64,000 nt of DNA from Sistotremastrum niveocremeum HHB9708 (lineage: Eukaryota; Basidiomycota; Agaricomycetes; Sistotremastrales; Sistotremastraceae): assembly GCA_001630475.1 (NCBI GenBank), contig KV419433.1, positions 111,026-175,025 of the forward strand, given 5' to 3'. Each line of letters starts with the position of its first letter. Position 1 is the stretch's first letter. A program made the position numbers and the translations under genes. The notes below the pieces were generated by a model that saw only the letters and a list, made by a program, of their open reading frames with translations, was not told where the DNA came from and did not search any database. Shown here piece after piece: positions 1-12,033 of this stretch.

Positions 1-60
1 TAATAATAAAAAATAATAAAAAATAAATAATAATAATAATAATAAAAATAATAAAAATCT
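1..60. repeat. A/T-rich simple repeat (TAA/TAAAA units)
   Basis: The first 60 bases are almost only T and A, in taa, taaa and taaaa units. This is microsatellite DNA, cut by the window edge. No coding potential. Confidence 0.9.
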
Positions 61-751
61 CTGGAGTAATTCCGGGACTGCCAGATGTTGAGCCTATCAA
101 GACCTATCTTGCCCTCTATATGCAAGTCCTCCTATAAAAGATCTCCCCTTGTACTTCTGGGCAATACAATAGTGTGAATAAGATGTCCCTTTATGTTCAA
201 TTAGGCTACTCACTCCCTATAAATGCTTTGGTGACAGCTATTCAGAGCTATTTCGGACTATTTGCACTAAATAAGGTTGGCAGGCAGCTATTGAGGCTAT
301 TGCACATATTTTAGTTTTGGCTGACAGCTATGTAGCTCAGTAGTTTTTTCTGAAGGATTACAGGTTGTCGAGAAAACCGGTGATCAATGTAGTACCCGAT
401 GGCAGCAGCACTAACGAGTTGCCCAAGTCACTTGACATGGCGACAGAGATTTCATTTGATGTTTCAACCAATTCGAACCAGACGTCAACGGTTGTCGACC
501 GTTTGGAAGACGGAGGGGTAGGTTCTTCGAGGAAATACATCCTGTAATCCTGTATGTGTGCTGTATGAAATGAAATAGTATAAAGTCTAGTTGGGATGAT
601 TACATAGGATTATATATCATCCGGCTGTCTATGTGGATCGAGTAACAAGTCCAAAAAGTCTAGTGTGCGTGTCATTAATATATATATATCATTTCTCTAA
701 TTTTTCTCCGAGTGATCCGGTAGGGGTGAGGAAAGCAGAGGTGCTGGTGAA
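61..751. other. Intergenic stretch without a recognised gene
   Basis: A TATA-like ctataaaag lies near 134-142 and several short direct repeats (agctat) near 235-330. A perfect 10-base inverted pair, ggattacagg near 355 and cctgtaatcc near 541, brackets a 183-bp ORF that is open on both strands, so neither strand is credible as coding. The segment could be old LTR or MITE DNA, but no paired copy is visible in the window. Confidence 0.5.
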
Positions 752-2985
752 TTATTCACGACTGACATCACTACAAGGTTTTCTTCGTCAGATGCGCATG
801 TAATAATCAAGGAATAGAACATACCGCCCAAATATTTTAGTCTTAAGCCAATCCGAAGCAACGAGCGTTCGGTTCCTCAATGAGAAGAGGGTCGACAGAT
901 ATGCACTCCTCCAGAACAAATAAGTAGCAACACCTCCCGTAGCGAGCTATACATCATATCCACGATTAGCCAAATCCACATCCACAAAAGCAAGGATACC
1001 GTCAACATACATTTCCACTTCCAAAAGGCAAATCAGCAATAGCCTTCTCACTTCCAATATAAGCCAGCGATCCTTGATGTGAATAATGGAAAGGACGCTG
1101 CTGTTCAGCTCTAGCAAGCTGCTTCTCAATCACATCGATCTCCTTCTTCCTTTCCTCATCTTTCACAGGATCAGCGACATCCGCTTTCGCAAGTTCCGAC
1201 AATCTCGACAACGCCTTCTCCCTCTTCGCCATCTGTCCGAAAAGACGAGCGAGATAGGCGCCTTGCTGTGATGCGACTTGGGCGGTGGGCGCGTATGATG
1301 AGGCTGTGCAGTCGCCGAGGGCGAAGATGGATGACGATCCAGTGGGATCGGGGGAGGTGGACGGAACGAGGAGACGCAGGTGGTTATCTACTGATAGACC
1401 ACGTCTGTTGGTTTGTGTCGATGGGAAGTATGACATCAATTTCTTGGTCAGAGGACGAAGGGTGTTGCCCTACAGAACACATTAGCATTGGCACGAGAAG
1501 GAGAAGAAGAGGGAGGGGAGTGACGTACGCCTGCCCAAACGAGAAGACCCATAGGCAATTCATGTCGCTGTCCATTACTCTCTACGATGACGCTCTTATC
1601 TTTGACCTCTTTGACCATGGTCTTGGTCTTGATGTCGATCTTCGCATCTTTGAAAGTCGACTCCGTATAGTCGATAAGTTGTTTTGAGAACATGGGCAGA
1701 ACGGAAGGTAGAGCTTCGATCAAAGTGATTTTGATGCGCTCCGCGAGCTCGGGATACCATGACTTGAGATCGTCCTAGACAGAAGCTGAGGAACGAAGTC
1801 CAAGAGAACTTCGAAGTTACGTACCTCGAGGAAATCGTGGATCTCTCCGGAAAGCTCTATACCAGTCGGACCGCCGCCAACGACAACCATGTGCAACAAT
1901 CGGTCGATCTCCTCCTCAGACTGTCCAGGGAAGGCAGCGGTCTCAACGCAGTCCATCAGCTGGCCTTGGAACTGAGAGACGTACGATCAGCTCAAGATTA
2001 GCTTATGGAAGCAGACTGATAAACAAACCTTCTCAGCGTCGCCTAGCTCCTTCATGAAGCAGGCATGTTCCTTGACACCGGGAATTCCAAACGTCTGAGT
2101 CTCGGCGCCAACAGCGTAGACAAGATAATCATAGTTGATAGTTGAAGTGCTGGTCGCGCCAACGATAGGAGAGTGATCGGACAACGTGATAGTCTTTGCC
2201 ACGGGCTAGACGTCAAGAAGATGCTGATTAGACATGTTCAATGATAGACGAGATGAACGTACGTCAATATCCTGTGCTTCAGCCTCAATGACCTTGACAG
2301 CTCGTTTCTTATGGCGCGTGATATAGCGTGTGGCTGATCAGACCCGAATCCAGGATCGAGGACGAAGAAGCAAGAAGAGGAGGAAATCACGTGAATATGA
2401 CGACCGATTAGCAGGAGAAAACTTTTCGCTCACATTGGATGATAGAGCGGGAGTCAAGAGTGCCAACTGCGACGCTGGGCAACAGCGGTGTGAACAAGAA
2501 ATAGTTCCGTGGGCTGATAACGACCTGGCAATAAATTTTGTCGGAGTTAGAAGAAAATTTTGAATAAAACTGTACAGGGACGTACGACGTTCCATTCTTC
2601 AGTGTCCAGCCCCTTCAACAAGCTACTAGCACCCCATCCACTACCCAGAATAGCAATGGTCTTCTTAGAATCATCATGGGGCAGTTGAAGCCCTGGATGT
2701 CGGTCTCTTTGCGTGACGTAGTAAAATGTGCCGCCTGAAACTATGACTCCAGCGAGCGTTACACGTCCCAAGTTCTGTAAAAACGATCTCCAACGAGACT
2801 GGGATGGTCCAACCGTCGGAGCAGGTGTAGAGAGCAGACGACGCTGAACCGGTCGTGTGAGAAGAATTTGTCTGCAAGCTTGGCTCGAGGCGATTGGACG
2901 GATGGCTATCAGAGACGGAGCAAAACAGGTCTAAGACACTTGGACGATGCGTAGGGTGAAATAACAGACCTCTAGTAATGCTCAT
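752..2985 (-). CDS. Mitochondrial type II (alternative, rotenone-insensitive) NADH dehydrogenase
   Basis: Transfers electrons from NADH to ubiquinone at the inner mitochondrial membrane without pumping protons (NDE/NDI family). Ten exons give one 552-aa frame: 2985-2970, 2905-2586, 2524-2434, 2333-2263, 2205-2029, 1971-1825, 1774-1529, 1469-1011, 946-825, 761-752. The N terminus is rich in Arg and Ser and reads as a mitochondrial presequence, followed by a hydrophobic stretch ([16 protein letters not shown]). The first dinucleotide-binding loop is [15 protein letters not shown] and the second is [24 protein letters not shown] is the C-terminal FAD-contacting segment, and the end matches the family pattern ([10 protein letters not shown], then DWLK). 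A charged insert before the end is common in fungal NDEs; no clear EF-hand is seen. The start was chosen because the 16-nt first exon makes the presequence in frame. Whether it faces matrix or intermembrane space cannot be told. Confidence 0.93.
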
Positions 2986-3405
2986 CTTCGTCGTAGCTGC
3001 AGAGACGCGTTGGAGATGCTCAAAGGAGCAGATAAGCCAATTAAAGCTTGTGTTCGGAAGTTATCTCCGAAATATCCGTTCAGCGTTTCTTTCGTTCTTC
3101 TTTGATTCTTCTTGGTGACGTTGCCCGTGCGTCGCCATACGGTCATCTATATAATGAAGAAGAAGAAGTAGTAATGGCGAGAGGGCGCAGGCAATATGAA
3201 TTGATGAAGTCGACATTCACATCTCAGTGCGCTAACAATTTTTACAAGTCCAAGCAATCGTGTACGCTACAAATCCTGCGATCAACGAGCGACAAGCATA
3301 TAAAGTGTATGAGAAAAAAAAGCGAAAGGTTCAAAAGACAGAGCGGAACCGTCGTACACCTAGAAGAAATAAGAACAAGGCGAAAGAAAAAAAAGCCAAA
3401 ACATC
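2986..3405. other. Intergenic, upstream of the NADH dehydrogenase gene
   Basis: Holds the 5' flank of the minus-strand NADH dehydrogenase gene and a purine-rich run (3310-3400). Open frames here overlap on both strands and show no protein-like pattern. Confidence 0.5.
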
Positions 3406-3475
3406 TTCCGGCCGGGGAGTCGAACCCCGCTTTCACGCGTGACAGGCGTGTGTACTATCCGATATACTAGCCGGA
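3406..3475 (-). tRNA. tRNA-Asp (anticodon GUC)
   Basis: The minus strand folds as a cloverleaf. A 7-bp acceptor stem starts TCCGGCT and is closed by GGCCGGA. The anticodon stem CACGC/GCGTG carries loop CTGTCAC with anticodon GTC. The T arm is CGGGG-TTCGACT-CCCCG. No intron is present. The base at the discriminator position (rc of 3406) is A; eukaryotic tRNA-Asp usually has G, which may mean this copy is a variant or is poorly charged. Confidence 0.88.
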
Positions 3476-3589
3476 ACAGATGAAAACCCAACCTTTTTGA
3501 ACACTATAACCCGTTCGTACTCACAACATCGCACTTCAATTGATGACGGCGTACCCGCTAAATTCCCAGTGGTCGACATTCAAGCATTT

Positions 3590-3870
3590 TTTGTTGACCT
3601 GGTTCGATGTGTGAACTAACAATCTGTGATCTGCGAGCGGTATCTCAGAAAGAATGAATTCTCCTAGAACCTCTTTATCGTCGCCCGACCTGTTCACTTT
3701 TGTCCGAGTGCTTACCGGTAACTCAGAAATTTCGAGGCAGATGTACATCGTCCTGGGGTCTGGGCAGCATCAAAGGCAGCATATGATTCATAGTCTCAGC
3801 ATTTCGGAGAGGATATCAGTACTCCAAAATGCCCCATCGATATCTTGTGAGACCGGGATTCAAGGACGTC
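3590..3870 (-). pseudogene. 3'-end remnant of a seven-helix (GPCR-like) family gene
   Basis: Aligns by eye over about 270 bp with 14155-14420, the last exon and 3' flank of the intact copy at 14295-15760. The counterpart of last-exon GACATTCTG is GGCATTTTG near 3830. The acceptor AG before it is changed, and the fourth tryptophan-type codon (TGG in the intact copy) reads TGA. No upstream exons were found at 3870-4460, so only the tail of a former gene remains. Confidence 0.7.
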
Positions 3871-4462
3871 AGCTGCCTTCGCCGTGTTCGAGCCCGAGTG
3901 ACCTGCATGATGGGTTGCGAGGAAAATCTTCAATTACGGTAGTATATTCGGCGAGACATAGTGGGACGCTGGTTAGACACGAGAGGAAGTGAGCGAGTGC
4001 AGCCAACTCGAACTTGATCATTCAGAAAAGGATGAGCGCAGACACTTTACGTAATACAATCCTCCTTCAATTCTCTCCAGACCGAGCTTGACATCGACTG
4101 ATTCTCTCGGGAGCTTGGTCGATTTGATTTCATCCACCCGTGCGCTGAATGAGCATCCTCAAACTAATTTTACTAGAATGAGCTTGGTAGAGTCTTTCTA
4201 TCACGATGGCGTCGTAAACTCGGAACCATTACATTGTATTGTTGAAGAATTGCGAAACTCAAAGCGATACAAATTGCTACAGTACAAGAGCGAATGCGAA
4301 TCAGAGAAAGAAAGCTGAGTACAAGTAATACAAAGAGAAGATAACAGAAAGCAGATAAAACGAAAACAGGGCGTATAAGATACTAGTAGCTAAGGGAACC
4401 ACTGGGCCAGCCCAGATCGCTCCCTGATTCAAAGCCGTGAAGGGGGATCGAAGAAAATCCAT
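3871..4462. other. Intergenic, no gene recognised
   Basis: Separates the dead seven-helix remnant from the zinc-finger gene. A 76-codon plus-strand frame at 4088-4318 has no recognisable features. Confidence 0.45.
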
Positions 4463-6948
4463 TCAAGTTTTGCGCTGCCTTTTCTTCGACTTGCCCTGAT
4501 ATTCGCCGCCGTCGTCGTCGTCGTCGGAATCAATATCATCGAGCTTCCGTTCGGAAGATGACTAGACAATGAATAAGTCGAGCGAACTCCTAGACGAGCA
4601 GAACAATCAACGCACGGCAACGGGCTCTTTTCCTGGGGGTTTTGTCGACTTCTTGCTGCTTTTCGACGCCGGCGCCTTGGTCTTGGTTGACGATGCATTC
4701 TTCGTCTTCGTTGTTGCGGCCTTCTGGGTCTTCGCTGCCGACCCCTTCTTGCTCTTCGTGGCCCCTTCTTCATCAGGGAACTGATTCAGAAGTGAGTACG
4801 AAATTACAAGTGGCCAGGTATTCAACGTACCACGACCCCATGTACTGATGATTGATGTCGTCGATAAGCATCATCTCGACTCAGACTCGGAGGCAAATTC
4901 TGGCAATCGGGGTGCTCGCATGCGAGTGATAAAGCTTTCGCAACAAGCTCAGGACAATAGTGATAAATGTTGACAAGGTGAGATTGTTCCCGAAGAATCC
5001 AGCGTTGGTCGATATAGTGGCGATCACGACGGTACCGCGCATGGAGGTGTCGCAAGGCAGAATCCAGGGTTCCAAAGTCTCTCTCGGTTATCGTACCAGT
5101 ATAAGGATTCTGATACTTGCAGAAAAATCGCTTTTTCTTTGTCCCTTCACTAGTAATGTAGAGTCGCCTGAGCTCGGCCTGGGTGTCCTTTTTGCTCCGT
5201 TGCGTGGCGTGACAGGGAAGGGCGCGTTTCGGAGGGTGGGTGAAGGCTTTCACTTTATCGTCTGGAGGTTTCCTGACTCGGTCTTGGGGGCCTGTCTGGC
5301 CGTCCTCTTCGTTGTGCGTAAATTCCATAGGCCATTCAGGGGAGACATCGGGCCAGTTTGGAGTCGGCACTCCCTCATCGTGGGCATCTGCTTTCACCTC
5401 TTCCTCTGCGACTTCTTCTTCATCCGCTTTCACTTCCTCGTCCACTGCCTTGGCTTTCCCCTTTCCCTTATCCTTCCTCGGTTTTGTGCCCTCGGAAGAG
5501 TGATCATCACTTTCCTTGGGCAGGACTTCCTGGGGACCAGCGGGAGGGAAGCTCGAGGGAGGATTGGCAGACGTCGTAGGAGGGACGTTGGAAGGAGTAT
5601 ACCACACAGAGATATGACCGGCCGTCAGGAGAGGAATTCCCGGTACAGGAGCACTGGGAGGTCCGACGACGGCTTCGGGTACTGTCTCTGCTGGCAGTGC
5701 GGATGCAAGAGTGGGATTGTTTCGAAGGCAGGACGTGGAAGACTCGCCCGTCGTAGATGGGATCGTCTCAAGATCGGGGACTGCGGTAGAGTGACGCGCT
5801 GACGCCATTGAAGGGTGAGGAAGAGTAGAAGGAATATGTGACAGTCTCGAAGTCGAGGCCACGGGTGTCGATGGTGGGCCTGAGACGGGTCTCTGAGGAG
5901 AGCGGGAGGTAGAAGGACGAGGAAGCGGACCTGGAATATCACCGTGAAACTGAGACAAGATATGGGGATTGTATGGCGGCCCCGATGACCCGAAAGTGGG
6001 TCCAACTAGCGGAGGAGGCCCATGATGAGCAGGCAGTGAGCTAGCAGTGGAGAGGGGGAAGGGGAACGGTGAAATCGAATTGATGGCTGCAGGGGAGTCG
6101 CCTCGCCTTGGCGTCGAAGGTCCAGCCTCTGACGCGTCAGCTTCCACGCACTTTCGTTTGTGACTACTGGTGTTCGTCGATTCACCTTCAGGAGGTGATG
6201 AAGCTTTCCGCTTCGTTCCTCTCGGAAGTTGGCTCTCGAAACCGAGACTCGATGGTTGAGGCGCATGCGGCGGGCGCATATCCATCGAAGGGTTGGACAG
6301 TGTCGGATGAGCAGGATAAAACGCCCATGAAGTTGGAGGGATTGACGCGCGACCGTGTGGGGTGGCCAGGTGATGGAATGCCGGAGTAGGGGTAATGAGG
6401 GCTAGAGAAGTTCGTAAACGAAGTTATGCATCAAAATATTGTACACTCACGGCCAGGCCCATGTTCCCAGTGTTCTGAATGTCGCATGCCAGGCGGTGAG
6501 GGATAGAAACCTCCATCCATCTTAGGGGTGGCCGATGTACCGGGGCCAGCGGATGATGGGAGGGGCACTACAGCGTGCCCGGTATAACCAGAGTAATATG
6601 GGATGGAGACCGGGAGCTCCATAGAGGCAGAGGAAAATTCGGGAGGATACATCTCCACAGCATATGTGGGATCAACGGATGGAGAAGCGAGTTGTGACGG
6701 CGTGTGCGGATGCACAGGAGACGACAGCAAAGCCTAGATAGGAATGAGATTTTCGCAATGCACATAGACGTACTCCAACTCACGTGAGAGTTAGATAATG
6801 ATGGCGTTGAGTCAGCACCAGGGGCATCCACCGTCAGCGGGTCATGGTGGTTATATGTCAAGGGAACATCGGTTTCGAGATCCTCACAAATGAATTCATT
6901 AACCCAGTCGGTATCATCATATGTGGGGTCGTATGCTCGATGATCCAT
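4463..6948 (-). CDS. Serine/proline-rich nuclear protein with C-terminal zinc-finger region
   Basis: Probable DNA-binding regulator. Five exons join in frame to 760 aa: 6948-6784, 6733-6451, 6401-4831, 4780-4616, 4561-4463. The first 300 or so residues are Pro/Ser/Thr-rich low complexity. Basic clusters (RGTKRKA, SHKRKC) could be nuclear signals. A folded region follows: FFCKYQNPYTGTI, then an LRHLHARY segment, then CEHPDC with a downstream H-x4-H, which gives C-x4-C-x15-H-x4-H. After two introns comes a Lys/Ser/Thr-rich tail, an acidic stretch (DDIDSDDDDDGGE) and a basic end (KSKKRQRKT). The same order of C-x-Y..P-TG-I, LRH..H and C..C..H..H is seen in the protein at 56210-58271, so the two are related. 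Targets are unknown, and a transcription-factor role is inferred only from domain type and composition. Confidence 0.8.
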
Positions 6949-7160
6949 GGGTTACTGGGTGGAGCTTTGTAAGGAAGAGTGAGAGAATTTGCAGGATGTG
7001 CCGGGCACGAAGAGAATGTTGCAGGGAAAAATCGAAGAGCGCTGTTGAAGAAGAGAAAATGCCATCTCTGGCCCGAGCTATTTAAATTTTCGAGGCCCAT
7101 AGCATCCGAAGCGACGGACAATGGGCAGCTATGACCAGCGATTGCCATTGTGGGCCGTTG
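6949..7160. promoter_or_regulatory. 5' flank of the zinc-finger gene
   Basis: Upstream of the minus-strand ATG at 6948 lies a stretch without a credible ORF. A tatttaaat run (7080-7088) sits about 130 bp upstream and could be a TATA element. Confidence 0.35.
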
Positions 7161-8255
7161 TGCTATAGTCCTGGACGACGAGGAATGGCCTTGCTTTGGT
7201 CTTGTTTATACAAGAGCGTGTGGGCCTTGTATCGTCGCCTTAGTCCCAGTTCTGCGCTGCCGTGCATGTTTTTCGCTCGGATTTTCTCGGGAATTATTTG
7301 GGAGCATCTCATGAGTTCCATAGAGCTGTAAAATTGGATTTTCACAATAAGCAAGTGCACTGAAAGGGTGTCACAAGAGAAAGACTTACAGCCGAAAGCG
7401 GAACCCAAATATCCTCAAACAACGCGCATTGATCGATGGATGCACAATTCCTCCTCGAGTCAACGACCGCCTTATTCTCAATGCGCATAATAGCCATTGC
7501 GTTGATGGGCCAACCTGAGATCCAAACAGCAACCGAATATCCCTGCAAAGTCAGCGAAGGAGACAATAGCCTGAAGGCATCGGAAGCAATATCTAGTCAC
7601 TCCCATCGCCGTGAGCTTTGCCACATTGGTCGATGGAATCTGATCACCAATAGAGCGTCTGAGCAGATAGGAAACAAGAATTTCGAAGTCAAATACCGTC
7701 AACAAGAGCACCAATCACGTACCGTGAGCGCATGTAGAGTAGACTGCCTGGCTGCCACCCCGATGAGACATCAAGAAAGAGACAACCAATGATCAACGAA
7801 AGTCGTCGATAGGGTAGAATGGAGTGAAGATAGACTCCTGGCGAGGCGGGAGAGCGAATGGATCAGGATGCATCGGGATGGGTGAGTTCGTCGTCTGCAC
7901 AATGGCGGAAGTAAAAAATCAATAGAGAGCCAGTGAGATATCGTCCAGCCCTACAACTCGGTCACACACCTCCCCAGATCCCGTCGAAGCTATATACTCG
8001 TCCAGGGTTCGCAAAACGGCCTCTCAGAGCCATCAGAGCCGAAGCCACTCCGTGAACGACCATCGACATCGGGCCACAAAGGCCACCCACCTCTACATCC
8101 CTCTCCCAGCTTAAAACGACTACATGCTCTACAAAGATACTAAAGGGAAAACTTTGTGACGCCACTGTCATCATCGTCGCCAGTAGCAGACCGCCAATCC
8201 ATATTCCACGATCGACCTGCCCTTTGAGACTCCTGACCCCCCTCGACTCGCCCAT
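7161..8255 (-). CDS. Possible multi-exon membrane-protein gene, unrecognised
   Basis: No family recognised. From an ATG at 8255 a 98-codon frame runs to a GT donor near 7972. It has one clear hydrophobic span (IWIGGLLLATMMTV) and a weaker one (GPMSMVVHGVASALMAL). A branch/acceptor-like segment ends near 7895 and further short open segments follow to about 7400 (for example GYSVAVWISGWPINAMAI), separated by plausible 50-100-nt introns. The joins are not certain and no conserved motif supports them. It may be a real lineage-specific membrane protein, or a decayed gene. Confidence 0.25.
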
Positions 8256-9370
8256 CAAGTCGTCCTATCAGCGCAGTCTGGTCCGATTGCTTTCAAGACC
8301 ATCCTGGACCCCTCAGGTCCAACCAGGGAATGCCATATCTCAATCGACTCATCGTCAACTCCCTCTCAACAGCCACAGGCTCCAGCGCTTAATCTCTCGC
8401 TCGAGTCCACTCCCTGCCATGATCCTGCAGACGTTCTAACTCAATCCAACTCTGGAGATTCCTGTCATAGCGCTCTTTGTTCCGTCATCGACCCGCTCGC
8501 TGTACCCTCTCCCGCTTCCGGTCTTCACTCGACGCTCGGCTGTCGCATACGATATGATGAGCCTTCAGGCTTTCCAGACTGGTTCAGCGGAAGAGTATGC
8601 TCACGAGTATCTTTTGGATTGGCTCACATCAGTGACGAGACGTTGAGGGAGCTGGTTGTATGTGGGCTAAGGGTGAATTGTAGTCGACGACCCGCCTTTA
8701 ACTTCCGTGTAGTGAGTGGCATCCGGTTCATCTCCGTCTAATGATGTACTAATCAGCGCTTCTTCTCACTAAGTCTCAATCGGTGTGCGGAATTACCTCA
8801 TGGATGAGAACATAGCGCGCGCCTATAAGCCCAAGCCGAATATCTGAGTCGAGCAATCAAGACTCCGACTCCTGCGTGCACAATGTGCCATTGGAGAACT
8901 CGTGAGGCGAATGGGAGAGCCAAGAGAAGGCGGAAGAATGGTCAAACGGTACGTCGAGTCTTCTCTATGAATTTTGAGGCGATTTTTGATCGTGAACACC
9001 TGTCAGGCCCAAGAAATATCCTGAGTCGAGAGAAAAGCTTCTGAAGTCTCGACAACATGCTTCGGAGCACCCTCTCGACATCACAGAGCGATGCATTCGA
9101 AAAACTCGCATCCGTACATCACGACCTATCGATCCCGAATTTTCAACGCGTAGATCAATGGATCCACGTCATTTTGGGCGCAACTCCGGCGGTGCCTCAC
9201 AAAAAGGACCATTGGGATACTGTTCACGTGCTCCGTCAGCTTCAAGTGTATCTGATCCAAACTGAAAGAACCATACATGCTTGAGGGCCGAAAAATGAGC
9301 TTTCCGACGAAACATGACATTCCCCGGGACACAATCGGCTATCTCGAGCTCGCGCGCCCGTAAAAGCAAG
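8256..9370. other. Intergenic, weak coding signal only
   Basis: Mostly short, interrupted frames. A 75-codon plus-strand frame (9057-9284; reads VHHDLSIPNFQRVDQWIHVI) has a protein-like composition but no recognised domain, and an equally open minus frame overlaps it. Confidence 0.35.
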
Positions 9371-9377
9371 CCACCAG

Positions 9378-11320
9378 TCACCAAAACGGTTCTATGTTCG
9401 TCTCAAAGTCATCCGATAGTTGCATCGAACGAGAATCTTCAATATCCCTTGCATTTCGCGGAAATAGCGAATCATGGGCTATATCCGCCAATCGGATCTC
9501 ATCGGGAGCCTCCAAATGCACGGAAAAGATGTCACGTATCCAAGCCCTAAGTTTCTGAGTGATTTCCCCGCAATCGTCCAAGATCTTGAAGTTGCGCATC
9601 TCAAGGAATGCGCGATATAAAAAGCCGAGTGAAACTGATCAGTAGATATCTCCAGCCTCGACGTCGGGATGACTGGAGCATCTAGCAGAGTGCTTTGAGA
9701 GCTGTATCCGAGTAGATTCAATGAAGATCGAGATGGTATAAGAGGTCCTATGGTTTTCGTTCGGCTCGGGAGGATTAAGCGCCGGCGGCATCCTTGTTAG
9801 TAGCCGGAGTCATGATGATCGAGATAGCGGGGCAGGGTAATACCCGATGCCCCTCGACCCAGAGTGTGGTCCCGAGCGAAAGATGATACGAGGTGGTGAA
9901 TTCCAAGAGGCCTCCTACTTGTAGCTTTTTAAGCCTGAAGTTGAACAATCAGTCTGAGCTCGCCATGTTCGGTGTCCGCTGGATGCCGCCACTCACTATG
10001 CTTTGTTGACTTTGCGATATCATTCCGTCGGATCTGTCAGCGGGGGCATTCGATCTCAGTATCGTAGGTCATTCTTGACGACCAAGCTCTTTGCCGGGCA
10101 CTATCAATTGTCTGAAGGCGAATATAGTTGAATGGGCTGTTATAGATGTAGCAGGTTGCCAAAACTTCAATTGTTCTTCCCCGGAGAACAATTCGCGAAG
10201 CCCATGGAAGTGTCAAGCCTAAGCCCACGAGTCAAATTTGCTATAACTGCTGTCAAGCAGCGAGTGCGTACTCATTTGGAATCCGAGCCAACAAACTGTT
10301 CAGGCGCTAAATTGCTCCCGCATCGGATGCGCTTTGTATGGATTGACATGTATCCCCAAGATTTAGCTGGACATGCGCTACCCAACAGGTCCGCTAAGGG
10401 GCCAGTGTTGGATGCCGTACACTATTTCCGCCATCAGGTATAAATGCTCAGGGCGCCGGATCGGCGCATGGACCACAATGGTCAAAAGGAGTCGTCAGAT
10501 TCTGCAACGTTCATGTTGGACTTCAGGTATGGGGATGAAGATATAGCCAGCGTACCTTGAATATTGCATGCCCAGCCCTCGTCACTCTCCAAGTCCGTTG
10601 AACGATTGTTAGCGTGCCGTATCTTCACCTCAGGCATCTCGTGAATTTATAATCTCGTGGTCTTCGATGCCAGTCCCACTGTTGATCATACAACTCGACG
10701 CTTTTTATCCTTCGAACGAACTCGGAATTTGAGCGCCATGTTCATGTCAACAATAGGGACGGGCTTCTCGGTGCTTCCGAACGAGAACTCCAAGCTCGTC
10801 GCCGCCCAAGTTTCTCGACTTTCAAGTTCGTAGACTGTGTCAAAGACATGGTGGAGCTGGGTGATGGGCAGACAGTGGATGAAACAGAATGCCGTAATTC
10901 GGCATCCTTGGGCTAACAGGGGTTGGACAGCATACGGGGTGACTCAGAGTCAACAATGTGGAATAATGTAGACAGTGATATGAGCATCCCTCTGGGATGC
11001 CAACAGGTCTCTGCTCTCATTTGCGTGACGTGGCTTCGTGCCCGAATGGGATAGCGTCGGATGTGGCTGCGAACAAGTGGCGAACCGAAGTGCATGGGCG
11101 CAACAGTCGTTATTCCATGAAAGTAGGCGGGAAATAGCTGGTGCTTTAGACTGTTCATATAAAGAGTCGTGAAGGTTGGTTTTGTTTTCCTCATTTACAT
11201 ATCCTGAGTCCCGAACAATTGGCCGCTTGGGCTCGGCGATCGCCTCCAGTTTGCGCGTGTTGATGTTCGAAAAAAGCTCGTAATTTTTCACGCCATGTGT
11301 ATACCTTCCATACATTCATT
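9378..11320 (-). pseudogene. Decayed coding-like segments, family unknown
   Basis: Three minus-strand stretches read like protein but cannot be joined cleanly. They are 9378-9620 (MRNFKILDDCGEI, then AWIRDIFSVHLEAPDEIR), 10686-10915 (ends FRVRSKDKKRRVV before TGA at 10686) and 10950-11315 (KRPIVRDSGYVNEENK). Frames change between neighbouring pieces without splice signals (about 10920 and 9620). One or two degenerate genes, perhaps of the LRR/F-box kind common in these fungi, would explain this; that identity is only a guess. Confidence 0.25.
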
Positions 11321-12033
11321 AATCTTCGAACTTTGACCTACCGGCGAAAGACGTCCTGTTCACAAGCCAAAAAAGAGTCCCTTGAGCTCAAAACTATAGC
11401 GTCTGCTATAGCAGCTACACTCAAACCCGCCACGGAAATTCACCTCGATCAGGACCGTCACAGGGGCTCGAACGAAAAGAGATGATCTAGCGGAGTAAAC
11501 AACGTAAAGACTTGTTTCATGCCTATAGATGGGTAAGACCTCAGATCCATCAGATGAGGTGTAAGCGCTCGCGGATATTAGGTTTGAGATAAGGCCTCGA
11601 TAAGGAGCCACAGGCGGAGATCAAAGCGGCATGCAACGTGTACCGAGCGGTTGCGCCATATATTCATGTATGGGCTCAACTTTCGCACGCCCTTTTATTC
11701 GAAAGATAAATGATAAATCTGCCTTTGCCTGCAAGAAAGTCAGTTTCGCTGATTTGATAAAACGGAAGAGAAGATTTGGAAGAAGTCAATAAGAAAGTCA
11801 GGCTTGTTTCCGTTCTCGGCTCCAAATTTGCTTCCGCCTTCCCAGTATTACGTTCATTTTACGTGGCTATCTGACCCTGATATTCAATAAAATGACACGC
11901 TTCTTATTTGAATCTCATGTTCGCGATGCTCGTAGCAGATGACAACTTGGAAATTTGTGCTACCTATAGACCGAATCAAAATTACATGTGTTCCTCGGCT
12001 TGACCTCAAGTGGCGAAACAAAGTTATCAAGAT
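11321..12033. other. Intergenic 3' flank of the first seven-helix gene
   Basis: No open frame longer than about 85 codons and no protein-like segment. It is downstream of the minus-strand gene that ends at 12034. Confidence 0.5.

Noticed and set aside
365-547. Small ORF open on both strands
   Set aside because: Sense and antisense are equally open, 60 codons, no features. It is inside a possible inverted-repeat segment.
4960-5802. 280-codon plus-strand frame
   Set aside because: Antisense shadow of the long low-complexity exon of the zinc-finger gene at 4463-6948.
6266-6401. Apparent frameshift between exons 2 and 3 of the first zinc-finger gene
   Set aside because: A miscounted base in my first reading. 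With three C residues in the run near 6340 the phases agree and no frameshift exists.
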